A stretch of 49,520 bases of DNA from Pirellulales bacterium (GCA_020846145.1 JADLEL010000030.1:1-49520); one strand, 5' to 3'; positions 35,569 to 44,283 are shown, counted from the stretch's first letter. Program-made: numbers and translations. The notes: generated by a model not told the origin, from the sequence alone.

Positions 35569-36621
35569 ATGACATCGGAAAAACGCATCCCGACGGCTTG
35601 GCTTCTTGCGGCGGTTTGCCTCGCGTGGGCAGCCGTATCCGTGCGGGCGGCCGATGGTCGGGAGGAATCTTCCGTGATTTTCGCCGGCCCGACGCCGTCC
35701 GTCACCCCGCACCAAAACTACGGAGGGTGGACGGCAAGCACCGGCCGCTGGACGCCGATCCGCCGCGCGGCATTCGAGCAGCCTGCCGAGATCCCCGTTA
35801 CTCCCCCGGAGCCGCCGCCGACCTTTCCGCAAATCAAAAATCCGCTGCAATCGCCGCGCTTGGTGGATGCGGGACCGGAAGCGAATCCCGCCCTCCCCGG
35901 CAACGTGCAAGCCGCCGAATCCTGCCCGGAATGCGGGTCGCCGATGGACGACCCGAGCGTCGGCTTCTGCCGGCGCTGCCTGCGCGGCGGCAGCCGGCTC
36001 TTTCGGCTTCTCAGTCCCAAACGATGGCTGCAAATCGATCCCGAACTCCGCGCTCAGCGCGAACCTTGGCTTTATCGGCCGTTCAGCGCGGGATTATTCA
36101 TGGGGTCGATTGTGGGCAGCACCTTGATCGACGACTCGATCCAGCAGGGCACCGGCTTCCTCGCCGGCGCGCGGTTCGGTTACGATTTCGACGACGATTG
36201 GGGCCTCGAAATGCGACTGGCCTCGGCCAGCATCCCGCTCTACGGCGGATATCCCAACAACGGCGCGCAGCACAGCGCCGACCATTTCCTCTGGGACATC
36301 GATTTCCTTTACTATCCCTGGGGCGACGCCGCCCTCCGCCCTTACGTGCTGATGGGCATCGGCACCGCGCGGATCAAGTTCTCCGACCAACAGGGAGACA
36401 ACCTCTCGCGGATTCTGGCGGGCATGCCCGTCGGCATCGGCCTAAAGTGGAGACTCGGCGACTGGTTCATCTTCCGCCTGGAATGTTTGGACAACGTGGC
36501 GTTCGCCGGCGGCAGCGTCTTCCAAACGCAGCACAATCCCTCGCTCACCGGCGGCCTGGAAATCCGCTTCGGCCGCCCCCGCGTGCAGTACTGGCCCTGG
36601 AATCCGGGCATGAGACAGTAG
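35569..36621 (+). CDS. outer-membrane beta-barrel-like protein with a zinc-ribbon segment
   Basis: 350 residues. A signal peptide ends near VRA. A Pro-rich linker of about 90 residues follows, then CPECGSPMDDPSVGFCRRC, a C2C2 zinc-ribbon pattern, and then about 190 residues of alternating amphipathic strands typical of an eight-stranded outer-membrane barrel (FLAGARFGYDFDDDWGLEMRL, PYVLMGIGTARIKF, GLEIRFG). A zinc ribbon is normally cytoplasmic, so its presence in an exported protein is odd. The gene diverges from the pilus ATPase genes. The likely place is the outer membrane; function is unknown. Confidence 0.75.
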   Translation: MTSEKRIPTAWLLAAVCLAWAAVSVRAADGREESSVIFAGPTPSVTPHQNYGGWTASTGRWTPIRRAAFEQPAEIPVTPPEPPPTFPQIKNPLQSPRLVDAGPEANPALPGNVQAAESCPECGSPMDDPSVGFCRRCLRGGSRLFRLLSPKRWLQIDPELRAQREPWLYRPFSAGLFMGSIVGSTLIDDSIQQGTGFLAGARFGYDFDDDWGLEMRLASASIPLYGGYPNNGAQHSADHFLWDIDFLYYPWGDAALRPYVLMGIGTARIKFSDQQGDNLSRILAGMPVGIGLKWRLGDWFIFRLECLDNVAFAGGSVFQTQHNPSLTGGLEIRFGRPRVQYWPWNPGMRQ

Positions 36622-36734
36622 CGGGGAAGGATGAAGGATGAATCGGCCGCTTGCGGACCTTCATCATCTTCACATTACTGGTCGCCGTACCGAGGGTCTG
36701 GTTTTCCATTCGTTTTCCGGTTATTTTGGAATCC

Positions 36735-38684
36735 ATGCCCCTTGCCGATCTCGCCCAACTCGAACTGCTCGCCGAAATCGACGCCCTCGCCGCGCGGCTC
36801 GAGCGCTGGGCGAACGGCGCGCCCGACTGGCAGCCCGCCGAAACCTGCCGGGCGATGGTCAAACGCCTGAACGAGCGGCTCGCGGGCATGCGAATCCGCT
36901 GGGATGCCCCGCTGGTGGTCGCCACGCTCGGCGGCAGCGGTTCGGGCAAGAGCGCGCTCGTCAACGCCCTGCTCGGCGAAGAGGTCGTGCGGACCGGCAA
37001 GCAGCGGCCCACCACCACCCGGCCCACGCTCATTTGCCGCGCGGATATCGCTCCCGAAATGTTGAGCATCGATCCGCAAAGCGTCGAACTCATCCACCGC
37101 GATCTGCCGATTCTCCGCGACCTCGTGCTCCTCGATTGTCCCGATCCCGACACGACGGAAGATTCTGCCAATGACGGTGCCATGCCCACGCTTGCCGTGG
37201 GCATGAAGGAATCCGGAGAAAACGCCCAACATACCCACGACAAGCGTGGGCATGGCACCCTAACTCCCCAAAACGCAGCCCTCACCCCCAGCCCCTCTCC
37301 GGGCACCGACCGAAGGTTGGTCGGGAGAGGGGAGATTAACGACAGCAATCTCGCCCGGTTGAGAAAAATACTGCCGCATTGCGACGTGCTCTTGGTCGTC
37401 GCCACGCAGCAGAAATACCGCAGCGCCCGCGTGGGCGAAGAACTCGCCGCGGCCGCCCCCGGCGCGAAACTGGTCTTCGTGCAAACTCATGCCGATTGCG
37501 AGGACGACATCCGCGCCGATTGGCGCAGCCTGCTGGCCGACCGCCGCGAAGTCGGCCAAATCTTCCTCATCGACTCGCTCGCCGCGCTCGAAGATGCGAA
37601 ACATGATCTGCAGCCGCGCGGCGAGTTCGCCGCGCTCGTCGATCTGCTCCGCCGGCAGCTAGCGGGCGCGGCCGCCGCGCGCATCCGCCGGGCGAATTTT
37701 CTGGACCTGCTCGCCGAAACACTCGTGCGCTGCCGCCGACGACTCGATGAAAGCCAGCCCGCCGTCGAACGAGTGCAAGACGCCATCGCCGACGAGCGCG
37801 GGAAGCTGGCGGCGATTTTAGCGAAACAGATGAACGCCGAATTGCTTTCCAGCCGTCGCCCGTGGGAGAATCGCCTGCTTCAGCAAACCGCGGCCCGCTG
37901 GGGACTTAGCCCGTTCTCGCTCGTACTGCGGATTTATCAAGGTTTCGGCACGCTGGCGCTGGGCACGCTCCTGTTTCGCGCGCGGACGCCCGCCCAAATG
38001 GCCCTCTGGGGCACGCTCGAAGGCGTGCGCGCGCTGCAACGGCATCAGAAAGAAAAGGCCGCCGAGCGCGGCCTCGACCGCCTCGCCGCCGGCTGCTGGG
38101 ACGACGCCGAAATTCGCCGCGCGGCGATGATTCTCGAAGGTTATACGTCCGAAGCCGGCTTGAGCCGCGACTCGGCCTCGCCGGAAACGGTGGCCGCGGA
38201 AGCCGAACGCGCCGGCTCGAACTTCATCGCGCGCGCTTCCGCCGAGTTGGAATCGCTCGTCGCCAAACTCGCCGCGCGGCACGCCGGCTGGTTTACCCGC
38301 GGCAGGTACGAATTTTTCTTCCTCTCGATGCTTGGTTGGCTGTTGTTTCGGCTGGGGAAAAATTTCTTTTGGGATTCCGATGCATTGGTGAATCCGCATC
38401 CTACGGACGTTTGGGGATTGAATTTCTACCTAGCCGCCGGCTTCTGGCTGGTTCTCTGGTGCCTGCTGCTGCTGTGGATGTTCACCGCCCGCCTGCGCCG
38501 CGGACTGCGCCGCGAACTCGACCGCCTTGCCGAAACTTGGCGGCAGCCCTCGACCGCCGCCGAGCTTTTCACCCACCTCGATGCGACGTGCCGGCGGATA
38601 CGGCAATTTCGAGGCGACTTGGAGAGATTGGAACAGGATGTGCGAAACCTGCAGAAACAAGTTTCAAGTGCGCGGGAGAGTTGA
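36735..38684 (+). CDS. membrane-associated GTPase (dynamin-like/YfjP-type) carrying two in-frame repeat insertions
   Basis: 649 residues from the ATG at 36735. The P-loop GGSGSGKSALVNALLG is at 66-81, the switch-type TTTRPT at 93-98 and the G3-like LLDCPDPDT around Asp134. The next conserved block NLARLRKILPHCDVLLVVAT holds the strand before G4 and comes after a foreign stretch of about 55 residues. That stretch is read from two palindromic elements at 37176-37259 and 37290-37334, both in frame. A helical region follows, then two membrane helices near 540-600 and a coiled-coil end. The arrangement is like bacterial dynamin-like and YfjP/EngA-related membrane GTPases. The insertion is next to the nucleotide site and may lengthen a surface loop. 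Confidence 0.8.
   Translation: MPLADLAQLELLAEIDALAARLERWANGAPDWQPAETCRAMVKRLNERLAGMRIRWDAPLVVATLGGSGSGKSALVNALLGEEVVRTGKQRPTTTRPTLICRADIAPEMLSIDPQSVELIHRDLPILRDLVLLDCPDPDTTEDSANDGAMPTLAVGMKESGENAQHTHDKRGHGTLTPQNAALTPSPSPGTDRRLVGRGEINDSNLARLRKILPHCDVLLVVATQQKYRSARVGEELAAAAPGAKLVFVQTHADCEDDIRADWRSLLADRREVGQIFLIDSLAALEDAKHDLQPRGEFAALVDLLRRQLAGAAAARIRRANFLDLLAETLVRCRRRLDESQPAVERVQDAIADERGKLAAILAKQMNAELLSSRRPWENRLLQQTAARWGLSPFSLVLRIYQGFGTLALGTLLFRARTPAQMALWGTLEGVRALQRHQKEKAAERGLDRLAAGCWDDAEIRRAAMILEGYTSEAGLSRDSASPETVAAEAERAGSNFIARASAELESLVAKLAARHAGWFTRGRYEFFFLSMLGWLLFRLGKNFFWDSDALVNPHPTDVWGLNFYLAAGFWLVLWCLLLLWMFTARLRRGLRRELDRLAETWRQPSTAAELFTHLDATCRRIRQFRGDLERLEQDVRNLQKQVSSARES
37176..37259. repeat. 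GCCATGCCCACGC-family palindrome inside the GTPase gene
   Basis: Arms 37176-37202 and 37233-37259 pair over 25 of 27 bases, and each arm has its own small hairpin. The translation MPTLAVGMKESGEN...HTHDKRGHG parallels that of 48792-48875. Confidence 0.93.
37290..37334. repeat. second palindrome inside the GTPase gene (CCCCTCTCC/GGAGAGGGG)
   Basis: CCCCTCTCC (37292-37300) pairs with GGAGAGGGG (37325-37333), with inner CCGACC/GGTTGGT pairing. It is translated in frame as PSPSPGTDRRLVGRGE. It follows the first palindrome by about 30 bases. Confidence 0.82.
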
Positions 38685-38733
38685 CTTACTCTCAAATCCG
38701 GTCCAGTTCCGATCAATTGTAAGGAATGCAGAA

Positions 38734-39375
38734 ATGGAACAGGCAATCCAGAAGAAAAAATCAAAGCCCATCCTTTTTTTTATCGTCGGCACATCGCTTG
38801 CGATGGTCGCTTTTTGGTTTGGAATGGCGACTATCAATTATGATGCGGAAACGAGCGTTTTTCCGTTCGTGACGGCGGGGTGGTTTGTTTTAGGTTTTCC
38901 CTTCGTAGTAGGATTTTCATTATTCTATGCCATCGTGCTGTATTTTCTTTTCCGCCGATTGGGGAAATTATTCACGTGGCTTGCCATGCTTACGGTCTCA
39001 ACGCTCCTCATCGCGTATTCCATCGATTCCTCATTGCCTCGTAATCAGATTCGAGTCGTTCTTGGCGACGAAATCGCAAAACAAGTCTCGATCATCAAAT
39101 TGCGCATTTCGGATTCCTTTCGGGATGGGCGAACTTATTTTGGACTAATCCGGGGACCGAAAAATCTAATCCAAACTCTAAAGAAACGTTTCTCGTTGAA
39201 AATCCACGAGAACGATGCGATCGATCCAAACAATTTTGAAATGTTGAGTTTGCCTACACCCAAATCGACCACGACCTACTCCGATGACCGCCGCACTTTC
39301 TACGTGTCCGAGAATTCCGAGGATATTTGTTTCGTGTTCCGAACATATATTAATTCGCCGGACGGAGAACGATAG
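38734..39375 (+). CDS. hypothetical membrane protein
   Basis: 213 residues with three membrane helices in the first 100 (ILFFIVGTSLAMVAFWFGM, FPFVTAGWFVLGFPFVVGFSLF, LGKLFTWLAMLTVSTLLIA), then a soluble charged domain of about 110 residues. I do not recognise the family. An AAGGA lies about nine bases before the ATG. Base composition is more AT-rich than in its neighbours, which may mean a recent arrival or weak constraint. It follows the GTPase gene by about 50 bases on the same strand, so they may be cotranscribed. Confidence 0.7.
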   Translation: MEQAIQKKKSKPILFFIVGTSLAMVAFWFGMATINYDAETSVFPFVTAGWFVLGFPFVVGFSLFYAIVLYFLFRRLGKLFTWLAMLTVSTLLIAYSIDSSLPRNQIRVVLGDEIAKQVSIIKLRISDSFRDGRTYFGLIRGPKNLIQTLKKRFSLKIHENDAIDPNNFEMLSLPTPKSTTTYSDDRRTFYVSENSEDICFVFRTYINSPDGER

Positions 39376-39468
39376 AAAAACTTCAAGCTGAATAGGATTA
39401 GTCGCGAGCTAATAGTATGGTATGGTTATCTTAAGTTGAGCCAGGCGTCGAGAATCAACGGAAAAAGG

Positions 39469-39547
39469 GCAACCAGTGGTTGCACAAATTGACCGGCGCG
39501 GCTCACCCCCCCAAATTCACTAAAAATTGCAGCCAATGGTTGCAATT
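39469..39547 (+). promoter_or_regulatory. two related palindromes upstream of the YhcG-like gene (candidate operator)
   Basis: GCAACCAGTGGTTGC (39469-39483) is a perfect palindrome around a central base. AATTGCAGCCAATGGTTGCAATT (39525-39547) shares GCA(A/G)CCA/TGGTTGC. They are 56 bases apart, just before the ATG at 39574. Two related sites before one gene suggest a repressor pair; a short dispersed repeat is the alternative. Confidence 0.5.
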
Positions 39548-39573
39548 TTCGATACTCGCAAAGAGCAATAAAA

Positions 39574-40593
39574 ATGGATGAAATCTTATCCGAGGATTAT
39601 CGTTCTCTATTGACGGAAATCAAAGACCGCATCAAAGCATCGCAATATGCCGCGCTAAAGTCGGTAAACAAGGCATTAGTAGGCCTTTATTGGGATATCG
39701 GTCGAGCCATCAATGAGCGACAATTGGCCGGACTTCATGGCGATGCCGTTGTTAAACGACTGGCAAATGATTTGCAAATCGAGTTTGCCGGAGTCGCGGG
39801 TTTTTCTTGGCGAAATCTGTTCAATATGAGGGATTTATATCTTTCTTATTGTAATAAACCGAAACTTCAGCCCTTGGTTGCAAATGTCGGCTGGACCCAT
39901 AACCTGATCATTATTCAGCGATGTTCCGATCCCCTCGAACGCGAATTCTACCTTCGCATGACCAAAAAATTCGGTTGGTCGAAAAACGTGCTCATTCACC
40001 AGATCGAGAACCAAAGCTACGAAAAAACGCTCTTGGGGCAGACCAATTTCGAACGCGCCCTTTCGCCGAAACTTCGCGCCCAGGCTAAGCTGGCCGTGAA
40101 GGACGAGTACACCTTCGATTTTTTGGAAATGGGCAAGGAACATAGCGAGCGGGAGTTGGAGCGGTCGCTCATCGCCCGCATCGAAGATTTTCTCCGCGCA
40201 ATGGGAGGTCTGTTCGCCTTCGTCGGCAGTCAATTCCGGTTGGAGGTGGGTGGAGAGGAGTTTTTCATCGACCTGCTGCTCTACCATCGCCGGCTCCGTT
40301 GTCTGGTGGCGATCGATTTGAAAATCGGCAAGTTCGAGCCTGAATTCGTGGGCAAAATGCAATTTTACCTCTCTGCGTTGGACGCCCAAGTCAGGGAATC
40401 GGGCGAAAATAACTCCATCGGCATCATCCTCTGCAAGGAAAAGAACCGAACCATCGTCGAATATGCGCTCTACGACGCCCGAAAACCGATCGGCGTGGCG
40501 ACTTATCGAACCATCAAACGGCTCCCCAAGGAACTCAAAGGCCAACTCCCGACACCCGAGGAAATCGGCAAACTCTTGGAAGACGTGTCTTGA
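39574..40593 (+). CDS. YhcG/DUF1016-family PD-(D/E)XK nuclease-domain protein
   Basis: 339 residues with the two-part family plan: an N-terminal helical domain (LVGLYWDIGRAINERQ, then GFSWRNLFNMRDLY) and a C-terminal PD-(D/E)XK nuclease-like domain with EEFFIDLLLYHRRLRCLVAIDLKIGKF, where Asp and the D-x-K pair are retained. The family is common in accessory regions and is often beside restriction or defence genes; its physiological substrate is not established. No such genes are adjacent here. It has its own upstream region with two palindromes that could be operators. Alternatives such as a Holliday-junction-type nuclease cannot be excluded. Confidence 0.9.
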   Translation: MDEILSEDYRSLLTEIKDRIKASQYAALKSVNKALVGLYWDIGRAINERQLAGLHGDAVVKRLANDLQIEFAGVAGFSWRNLFNMRDLYLSYCNKPKLQPLVANVGWTHNLIIIQRCSDPLEREFYLRMTKKFGWSKNVLIHQIENQSYEKTLLGQTNFERALSPKLRAQAKLAVKDEYTFDFLEMGKEHSERELERSLIARIEDFLRAMGGLFAFVGSQFRLEVGGEEFFIDLLLYHRRLRCLVAIDLKIGKFEPEFVGKMQFYLSALDAQVRESGENNSIGIILCKEKNRTIVEYALYDARKPIGVATYRTIKRLPKELKGQLPTPEEIGKLLEDVS

Positions 40594-40658
40594 TTTGCCG
40601 GTTGGGGAAAAGCGTTAAGGATATCGGTTGAAAATCGGCCGCTCCAATTTCGAAAGCA

Positions 40659-42272
40659 ATGAACATGAGCACCGCGAATCCCTACACTCCGCTACCCGAA
40701 TCGCCTCCCAAGCCGAAGCTCTCGCCCACTTTCTGGATCCTCAACACCATCGAAATGTGGGAGCGGCTGGCGTATTACAACCTGCGGGTCATGGCGCCCA
40801 TCTACATCATGCAGGCCGACAATCCCGGCGGATTGCACTTGACCGCCATCGACAAGGGCGACATCTATGCGTGGTGGTCGGTCTTCCAGTCGCTCTTGCC
40901 GGTCGTTACCGGCGGGCTGGCCGACCGCTTCGGCTACAAGCGCTCCCTCGCCTTGGCCATCAGCATGATGATGGGCGGATATCTGCTGATCGCCTTTATG
41001 CGCGATTTGACGTTCTTCAGCGATACATTAGGCTGGGACATGAACCGGGTCAACTACTGGTCGTTCTTCCTCTCAATTCTCGTGTTGGCCAGCGGAACCG
41101 CGCTCTTCAAGCCCAGCATCCAAGGTTCGCTCGCGCACCAATTGACCAAGGAAAACTCCTCGGTGGGCTGGGGCATCTTCTACTGGGTCGTCAACGTCGG
41201 CGCGTTCGTCGGGCATTACCTCCCCGCGGTCCTCTTGGGCCTCAGCGTTTTTCTGCCCGGGCCGCTCTTCGGTGAACTCAACTCGAAAGAAGCCTGGCGG
41301 AACCTGTTCCTCGCCTCGGCGTTTTTCACTTCCTTCAATTTGCTGCTGCTGTTCACTTTCCGCGACGTGCCCTCCGGGGCCTCGAAGACCGAGTCGCTCT
41401 CCAGCGTGCTTTCGCGGACGATCACCAACATCCTCGAATGGCGGCTACTCTGCTGGATGGCCATCATGTCCTGCTTCTGGCTGATGATGTACCAACTCTG
41501 GGACCTGCAGCCTAATTTCATCGCCGATTGGGTCGATAGCTCCTCGATGACCCGCTGCCTCGCCTGGCTGCCGATGGGCGTGCAAAGAGTGCTCATCGAA
41601 CAAACGCCTCGCGGACCGATGATTCCGCAGCAAATCCTGCTGAGCTTCAACGCCATGTTCATCATCCTCGGCGTGGTGGGAATGTCCTGGCTCACGCGGC
41701 ACATCCGCACCCTCACGGCCATGCTTTTCGGCATGATCCTGGCCACCGTCGGCGTGCTCGTCGCCGGCTGGACGCAAAGCGCCTGGATTCTCGTCGGCGG
41801 GATCGTCTTCTTCTCGTTCGGGGAAATGATGACCGGCCCCAAAAAGAGCGAATACCTCGCGCTCATCGCCCCGCCGGGCAAGAAGGGGCTTTATCTCGGC
41901 TACGTGAACATCCCCGTCGGCGTGGGCACGTTTTTCGGTTCCTGGATCGCCGGCGAAGTGTACGCCCGCTACGGCGAAAAGGCCGTGCTGGCCTTGAGAT
42001 ATCTCGCAGAAAAAACGACCTTCGGGGCCGGAAAAAACTGGAACGGCGACATGACGAATCTCGAAGCCGCACTCGGCGTGAACCGCACCCAGGCGATGCA
42101 AAAACTGCAGGAGGTTACCGGCCTCGACGCCCAGGCCGCCACCGATATGCTTTGGGCCACCTATTCGCCGAACCTCGTGTGGATTCCCTTCGCGCTGATC
42201 GGCGTCGTGGCCGCCACCGGCCTCTGGATTTTCGGCCAACGCGCCAAACGCTGGAGCGACATGAATGCCTGA
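40659..42272 (+). CDS. POT/MFS-family transporter (probable proton-coupled oligopeptide uptake)
   Basis: 537 residues with about 12-14 membrane segments. The first segment has NTIEMWERLAYYNLR, a form of the ExxERFxYY proton-coupling motif of POT peptide transporters, and the first loop has GGLADRFGYKR, the MFS motif. A long loop near 430-500 before the last helix (ALRYLAEKTTFGAG...) is not usual in short bacterial POTs. Uptake of di- or tripeptides is the likely role; other substrates are possible in this family. A second ATG at 40665 is equally plausible. No strong ribosome-binding site precedes either. Confidence 0.8.
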   Translation: MNMSTANPYTPLPESPPKPKLSPTFWILNTIEMWERLAYYNLRVMAPIYIMQADNPGGLHLTAIDKGDIYAWWSVFQSLLPVVTGGLADRFGYKRSLALAISMMMGGYLLIAFMRDLTFFSDTLGWDMNRVNYWSFFLSILVLASGTALFKPSIQGSLAHQLTKENSSVGWGIFYWVVNVGAFVGHYLPAVLLGLSVFLPGPLFGELNSKEAWRNLFLASAFFTSFNLLLLFTFRDVPSGASKTESLSSVLSRTITNILEWRLLCWMAIMSCFWLMMYQLWDLQPNFIADWVDSSSMTRCLAWLPMGVQRVLIEQTPRGPMIPQQILLSFNAMFIILGVVGMSWLTRHIRTLTAMLFGMILATVGVLVAGWTQSAWILVGGIVFFSFGEMMTGPKKSEYLALIAPPGKKGLYLGYVNIPVGVGTFFGSWIAGEVYARYGEKAVLALRYLAEKTTFGAGKNWNGDMTNLEAALGVNRTQAMQKLQEVTGLDAQAATDMLWATYSPNLVWIPFALIGVVAATGLWIFGQRAKRWSDMNA

Positions 42273-42281
42273 AACCGACAG

Positions 42282-42327
42282 TCCGTCGAAAAAGTCCGAT
42301 CTCGGGACGAAATGCTACTTTTTCAAC
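42282..42327. terminator. imperfect hairpin between the transporter and phosphofructokinase genes
   Basis: GTCCGTCGAAAAAGT pairs with ACTTTTTCAACGCGC. It resembles the outer arms at 3644-3769. It may end transporter transcription in place of a classical terminator. Confidence 0.45.
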
Positions 42328-42386
42328 GCGCCGCGAACGTGGTATATTTGGAGAGACGAAAACATCGAGAAATAGAGGGAAACGCC

Positions 42387-43688
42387 ATGTCCTCCGCACA
42401 ATACCCCGCTTCGATCAAGTCCCTCGGCCCCTGCCGCTTCGATTCGCCGCTGCCGCTGAACACCACGCTCGGCGACGACACGGGCAACTTCACGCCCGAC
42501 GAGCAGCGGGTGCGGGGCGATGTTTACGTCCCGCCCGCCGAGGACGAACTGACCTTCGAGAAGGCCGGCCCGCGGCAGAAGCTCTTTTTCGATCCGGCGA
42601 CGACCCGCGCGGCCGTCGTTACCTGCGGCGGGCTGTGTCCGGGCTTGAACAACGTCATCCGCTCGGTCGTGGTGGCCCTGCAACTAAATTACGGCGTGCG
42701 CAACGTGCTGGGCATCCGCTACGGCTACCAGGGGCTTTGTTTCCGGGGCGATCCGCCCGTCAAGCTGACGCTCGATATGGTCGATGGCATCGACAAGAAA
42801 GGCGGGACGATCCTCGGCTCCTCGCGCGGCACGCCGACCTCGGCCGAAATGGCCGATTTTCTGCAAGCCCAGCGGATCGACATGCTCTTCACCGTCGGCG
42901 GCGACGGCACGCAGCGCGGCGCGCACGCGCTCCACGAGGAACTCCAGCGCCGGGGAGCGAAAATCGCCGTGGTCGGCATCCCCAAGACGATCGACAACGA
43001 CATCCAGCTCTGCGACCAGACGTTCGGCTTCGCCACGGCCATCGAGATCGCCCGGCAGGTGCTCGACTGCGCGCACGTGGAATCGAAGGGCGTGGACAAC
43101 GGCGTGGGACTGGTGAAGCTGATGGGCCGCGATTCGGGCTTCATCGCCGTCGGCGCGACGCTGGCCAGCCAGGAAGTCAACTTCGCCCTCATTCCCGAAC
43201 AGAAATTCGCCCTGCACGGCGAGAAGGGATTTTTGGCGGCCCTCGAAAAGCGGCTCTTGCACCGCAAACATGCGGTCATCGCGCTCGCCGAAGGCGCGGG
43301 ACAACATCTGTTCCCCGCCGAGAAGGTCGAGCGCGACGCTTCGGGCAACGTGAAACACCAGGATATCGGCCCGTTCATGAAACAGCAAATCGTCTCGCAT
43401 TTCGCCCAGCGCTCGATTCCGGTGGAAGTGAAGTACATCGATCCGAGCTATATCATCCGCAGCGTGCCCGCCAACTGCGCCGACAGCCTGCTTTGCGATT
43501 CGCTCGCCCGCCGCGCGGTCCACGCCGGCATGGCGGGCAAGACCGACCTGCTCGTGGCCGTGCTGCATCACGCGTTCATCCACGTCCCCATCACGCTGGC
43601 GACCGAAAAACGCCGCCAGGTCCACCTCGAAGGCGAAGGCTGGTCCTCCGTCCTTGGCGCCACCGGCCAGCCGCACGAATTCGTGTAA
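42387..43688 (+). CDS. pfkA: ATP-dependent 6-phosphofructokinase (plant-type clade)
   Basis: 433 residues, longer than E. coli PfkA because of an N-terminal extension of about 75 residues. The order VTCGGLCPGLNNVIR, GIRYGYQGL, GGSRGTP-type loop, VGGDGTQRGA, GIPKTIDNDI and LVKLMGRDSGF is that of plant-type phosphofructokinases. GGDG with Gly at the deciding position indicates ATP rather than pyrophosphate use; the Lys of PKTIDND is shared with PPi enzymes but is normal for this clade. AGAGGGA lies about seven bases upstream of the chosen ATG, so I prefer it to the ATG at 42312, which falls in a hairpin arm. It commits fructose 6-phosphate to glycolysis. Confidence 0.94.
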   Translation: MSSAQYPASIKSLGPCRFDSPLPLNTTLGDDTGNFTPDEQRVRGDVYVPPAEDELTFEKAGPRQKLFFDPATTRAAVVTCGGLCPGLNNVIRSVVVALQLNYGVRNVLGIRYGYQGLCFRGDPPVKLTLDMVDGIDKKGGTILGSSRGTPTSAEMADFLQAQRIDMLFTVGGDGTQRGAHALHEELQRRGAKIAVVGIPKTIDNDIQLCDQTFGFATAIEIARQVLDCAHVESKGVDNGVGLVKLMGRDSGFIAVGATLASQEVNFALIPEQKFALHGEKGFLAALEKRLLHRKHAVIALAEGAGQHLFPAEKVERDASGNVKHQDIGPFMKQQIVSHFAQRSIPVEVKYIDPSYIIRSVPANCADSLLCDSLARRAVHAGMAGKTDLLVAVLHHAFIHVPITLATEKRRQVHLEGEGWSSVLGATGQPHEFV

Positions 43689-43693
43689 ACGCC

Positions 43694-43840
43694 ATGCTCG
43701 ACGGCCAATCCGCAACGCCGAAATCCAAACTCCGTTGGTATCTATACCGCCTGTGGACGCTTTTTATCCTTACGTTCCTGGTTGCCGTGGCGTGTAGCTG
43801 GTTTGCAGTGAAAATGGAGCAGGCAAGGAAGCAGAAGTAA
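43694..43840 (+). CDS. 48-residue single-helix membrane protein with planctomycete motif
   Basis: Forty-eight residues: a short polar start, then RWYLYRLWTLFILTFLVAV, an N-in membrane helix, then KMEQARKQK. This resembles the start of a large planctomycete-type family in which RWYQYSLRTLL... and a helix precede ARKQKEAV and a long soluble domain. Here a stop follows ARKQK, so the gene looks like a truncated family member or a minimal stand-alone form. It starts five bases after the phosphofructokinase stop and may be translated from the same message. Function is unknown. Confidence 0.6.
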   Translation: MLDGQSATPKSKLRWYLYRLWTLFILTFLVAVACSWFAVKMEQARKQK

Positions 43841-43887
43841 GCGGTAATAGCGTTTGTATTTTTAGGGAAACCAAGGATCATTCAACA

Positions 43888-44283
43888 ATGACCACCAAAT
43901 ATTGTAAACCCTGGTGGCTATTAGGATTAAATTGTGTATTTATGTGTCTGTTATTTTTGTGTTCCGCCAAATTAATGGATGAATACATCAATAATTGCGT
44001 TAGCACAAATGATAACACATATTCTTTCATTAAAAAAAGTTCCCTCATATTTCCATGGAGTTTGTTCGGCATAGCAATATTGGCAGTTTTCATACGTTTC
44101 ATTCGTGCTTTTTACAAGCAACATGCACAATTTACGATCAGAAGTATTTTACTTCTAACCTTATTCGTTGCAGCCTGTTGTAGTATTTATTCATGTTTCG
44201 GTTTTGGTGCAATGGTATTTGTCTATAGCGGAGTGTATTTATGGATTTTATCAATTTGGTATTGGAAGGCACATGTTGAGTGA
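43888..44283 (+). CDS. hypothetical four-helix membrane protein, AT-rich
   Basis: 131 residues with four predicted membrane helices (WWLLGLNCVFMCLLFLCSA, SLFGIAILAVFIRFI, RSILLLTLFVAACCSIYS, FVYSGVYLWILSIWYW) and eight or more cysteines. The segment QFTIRSILLLTLFVA resembles the planctomycete SLRTLLLLT-type membrane motif. The coding region is far more AT-rich than the genes on both sides, which suggests a foreign or fast-evolving gene. I do not recognise a family. Confidence 0.65.
   Translation: MTTKYCKPWWLLGLNCVFMCLLFLCSAKLMDEYINNCVSTNDNTYSFIKKSSLIFPWSLFGIAILAVFIRFIRAFYKQHAQFTIRSILLLTLFVAACCSIYSCFGFGAMVFVYSGVYLWILSIWYWKAHVE

Noticed and set aside
38734..40593. A defence island around the YhcG-like gene
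   Set aside because: The neighbours are an uncharacterised membrane protein, a transporter and glycolytic genes; no restriction, toxin or other defence gene lies next to it.
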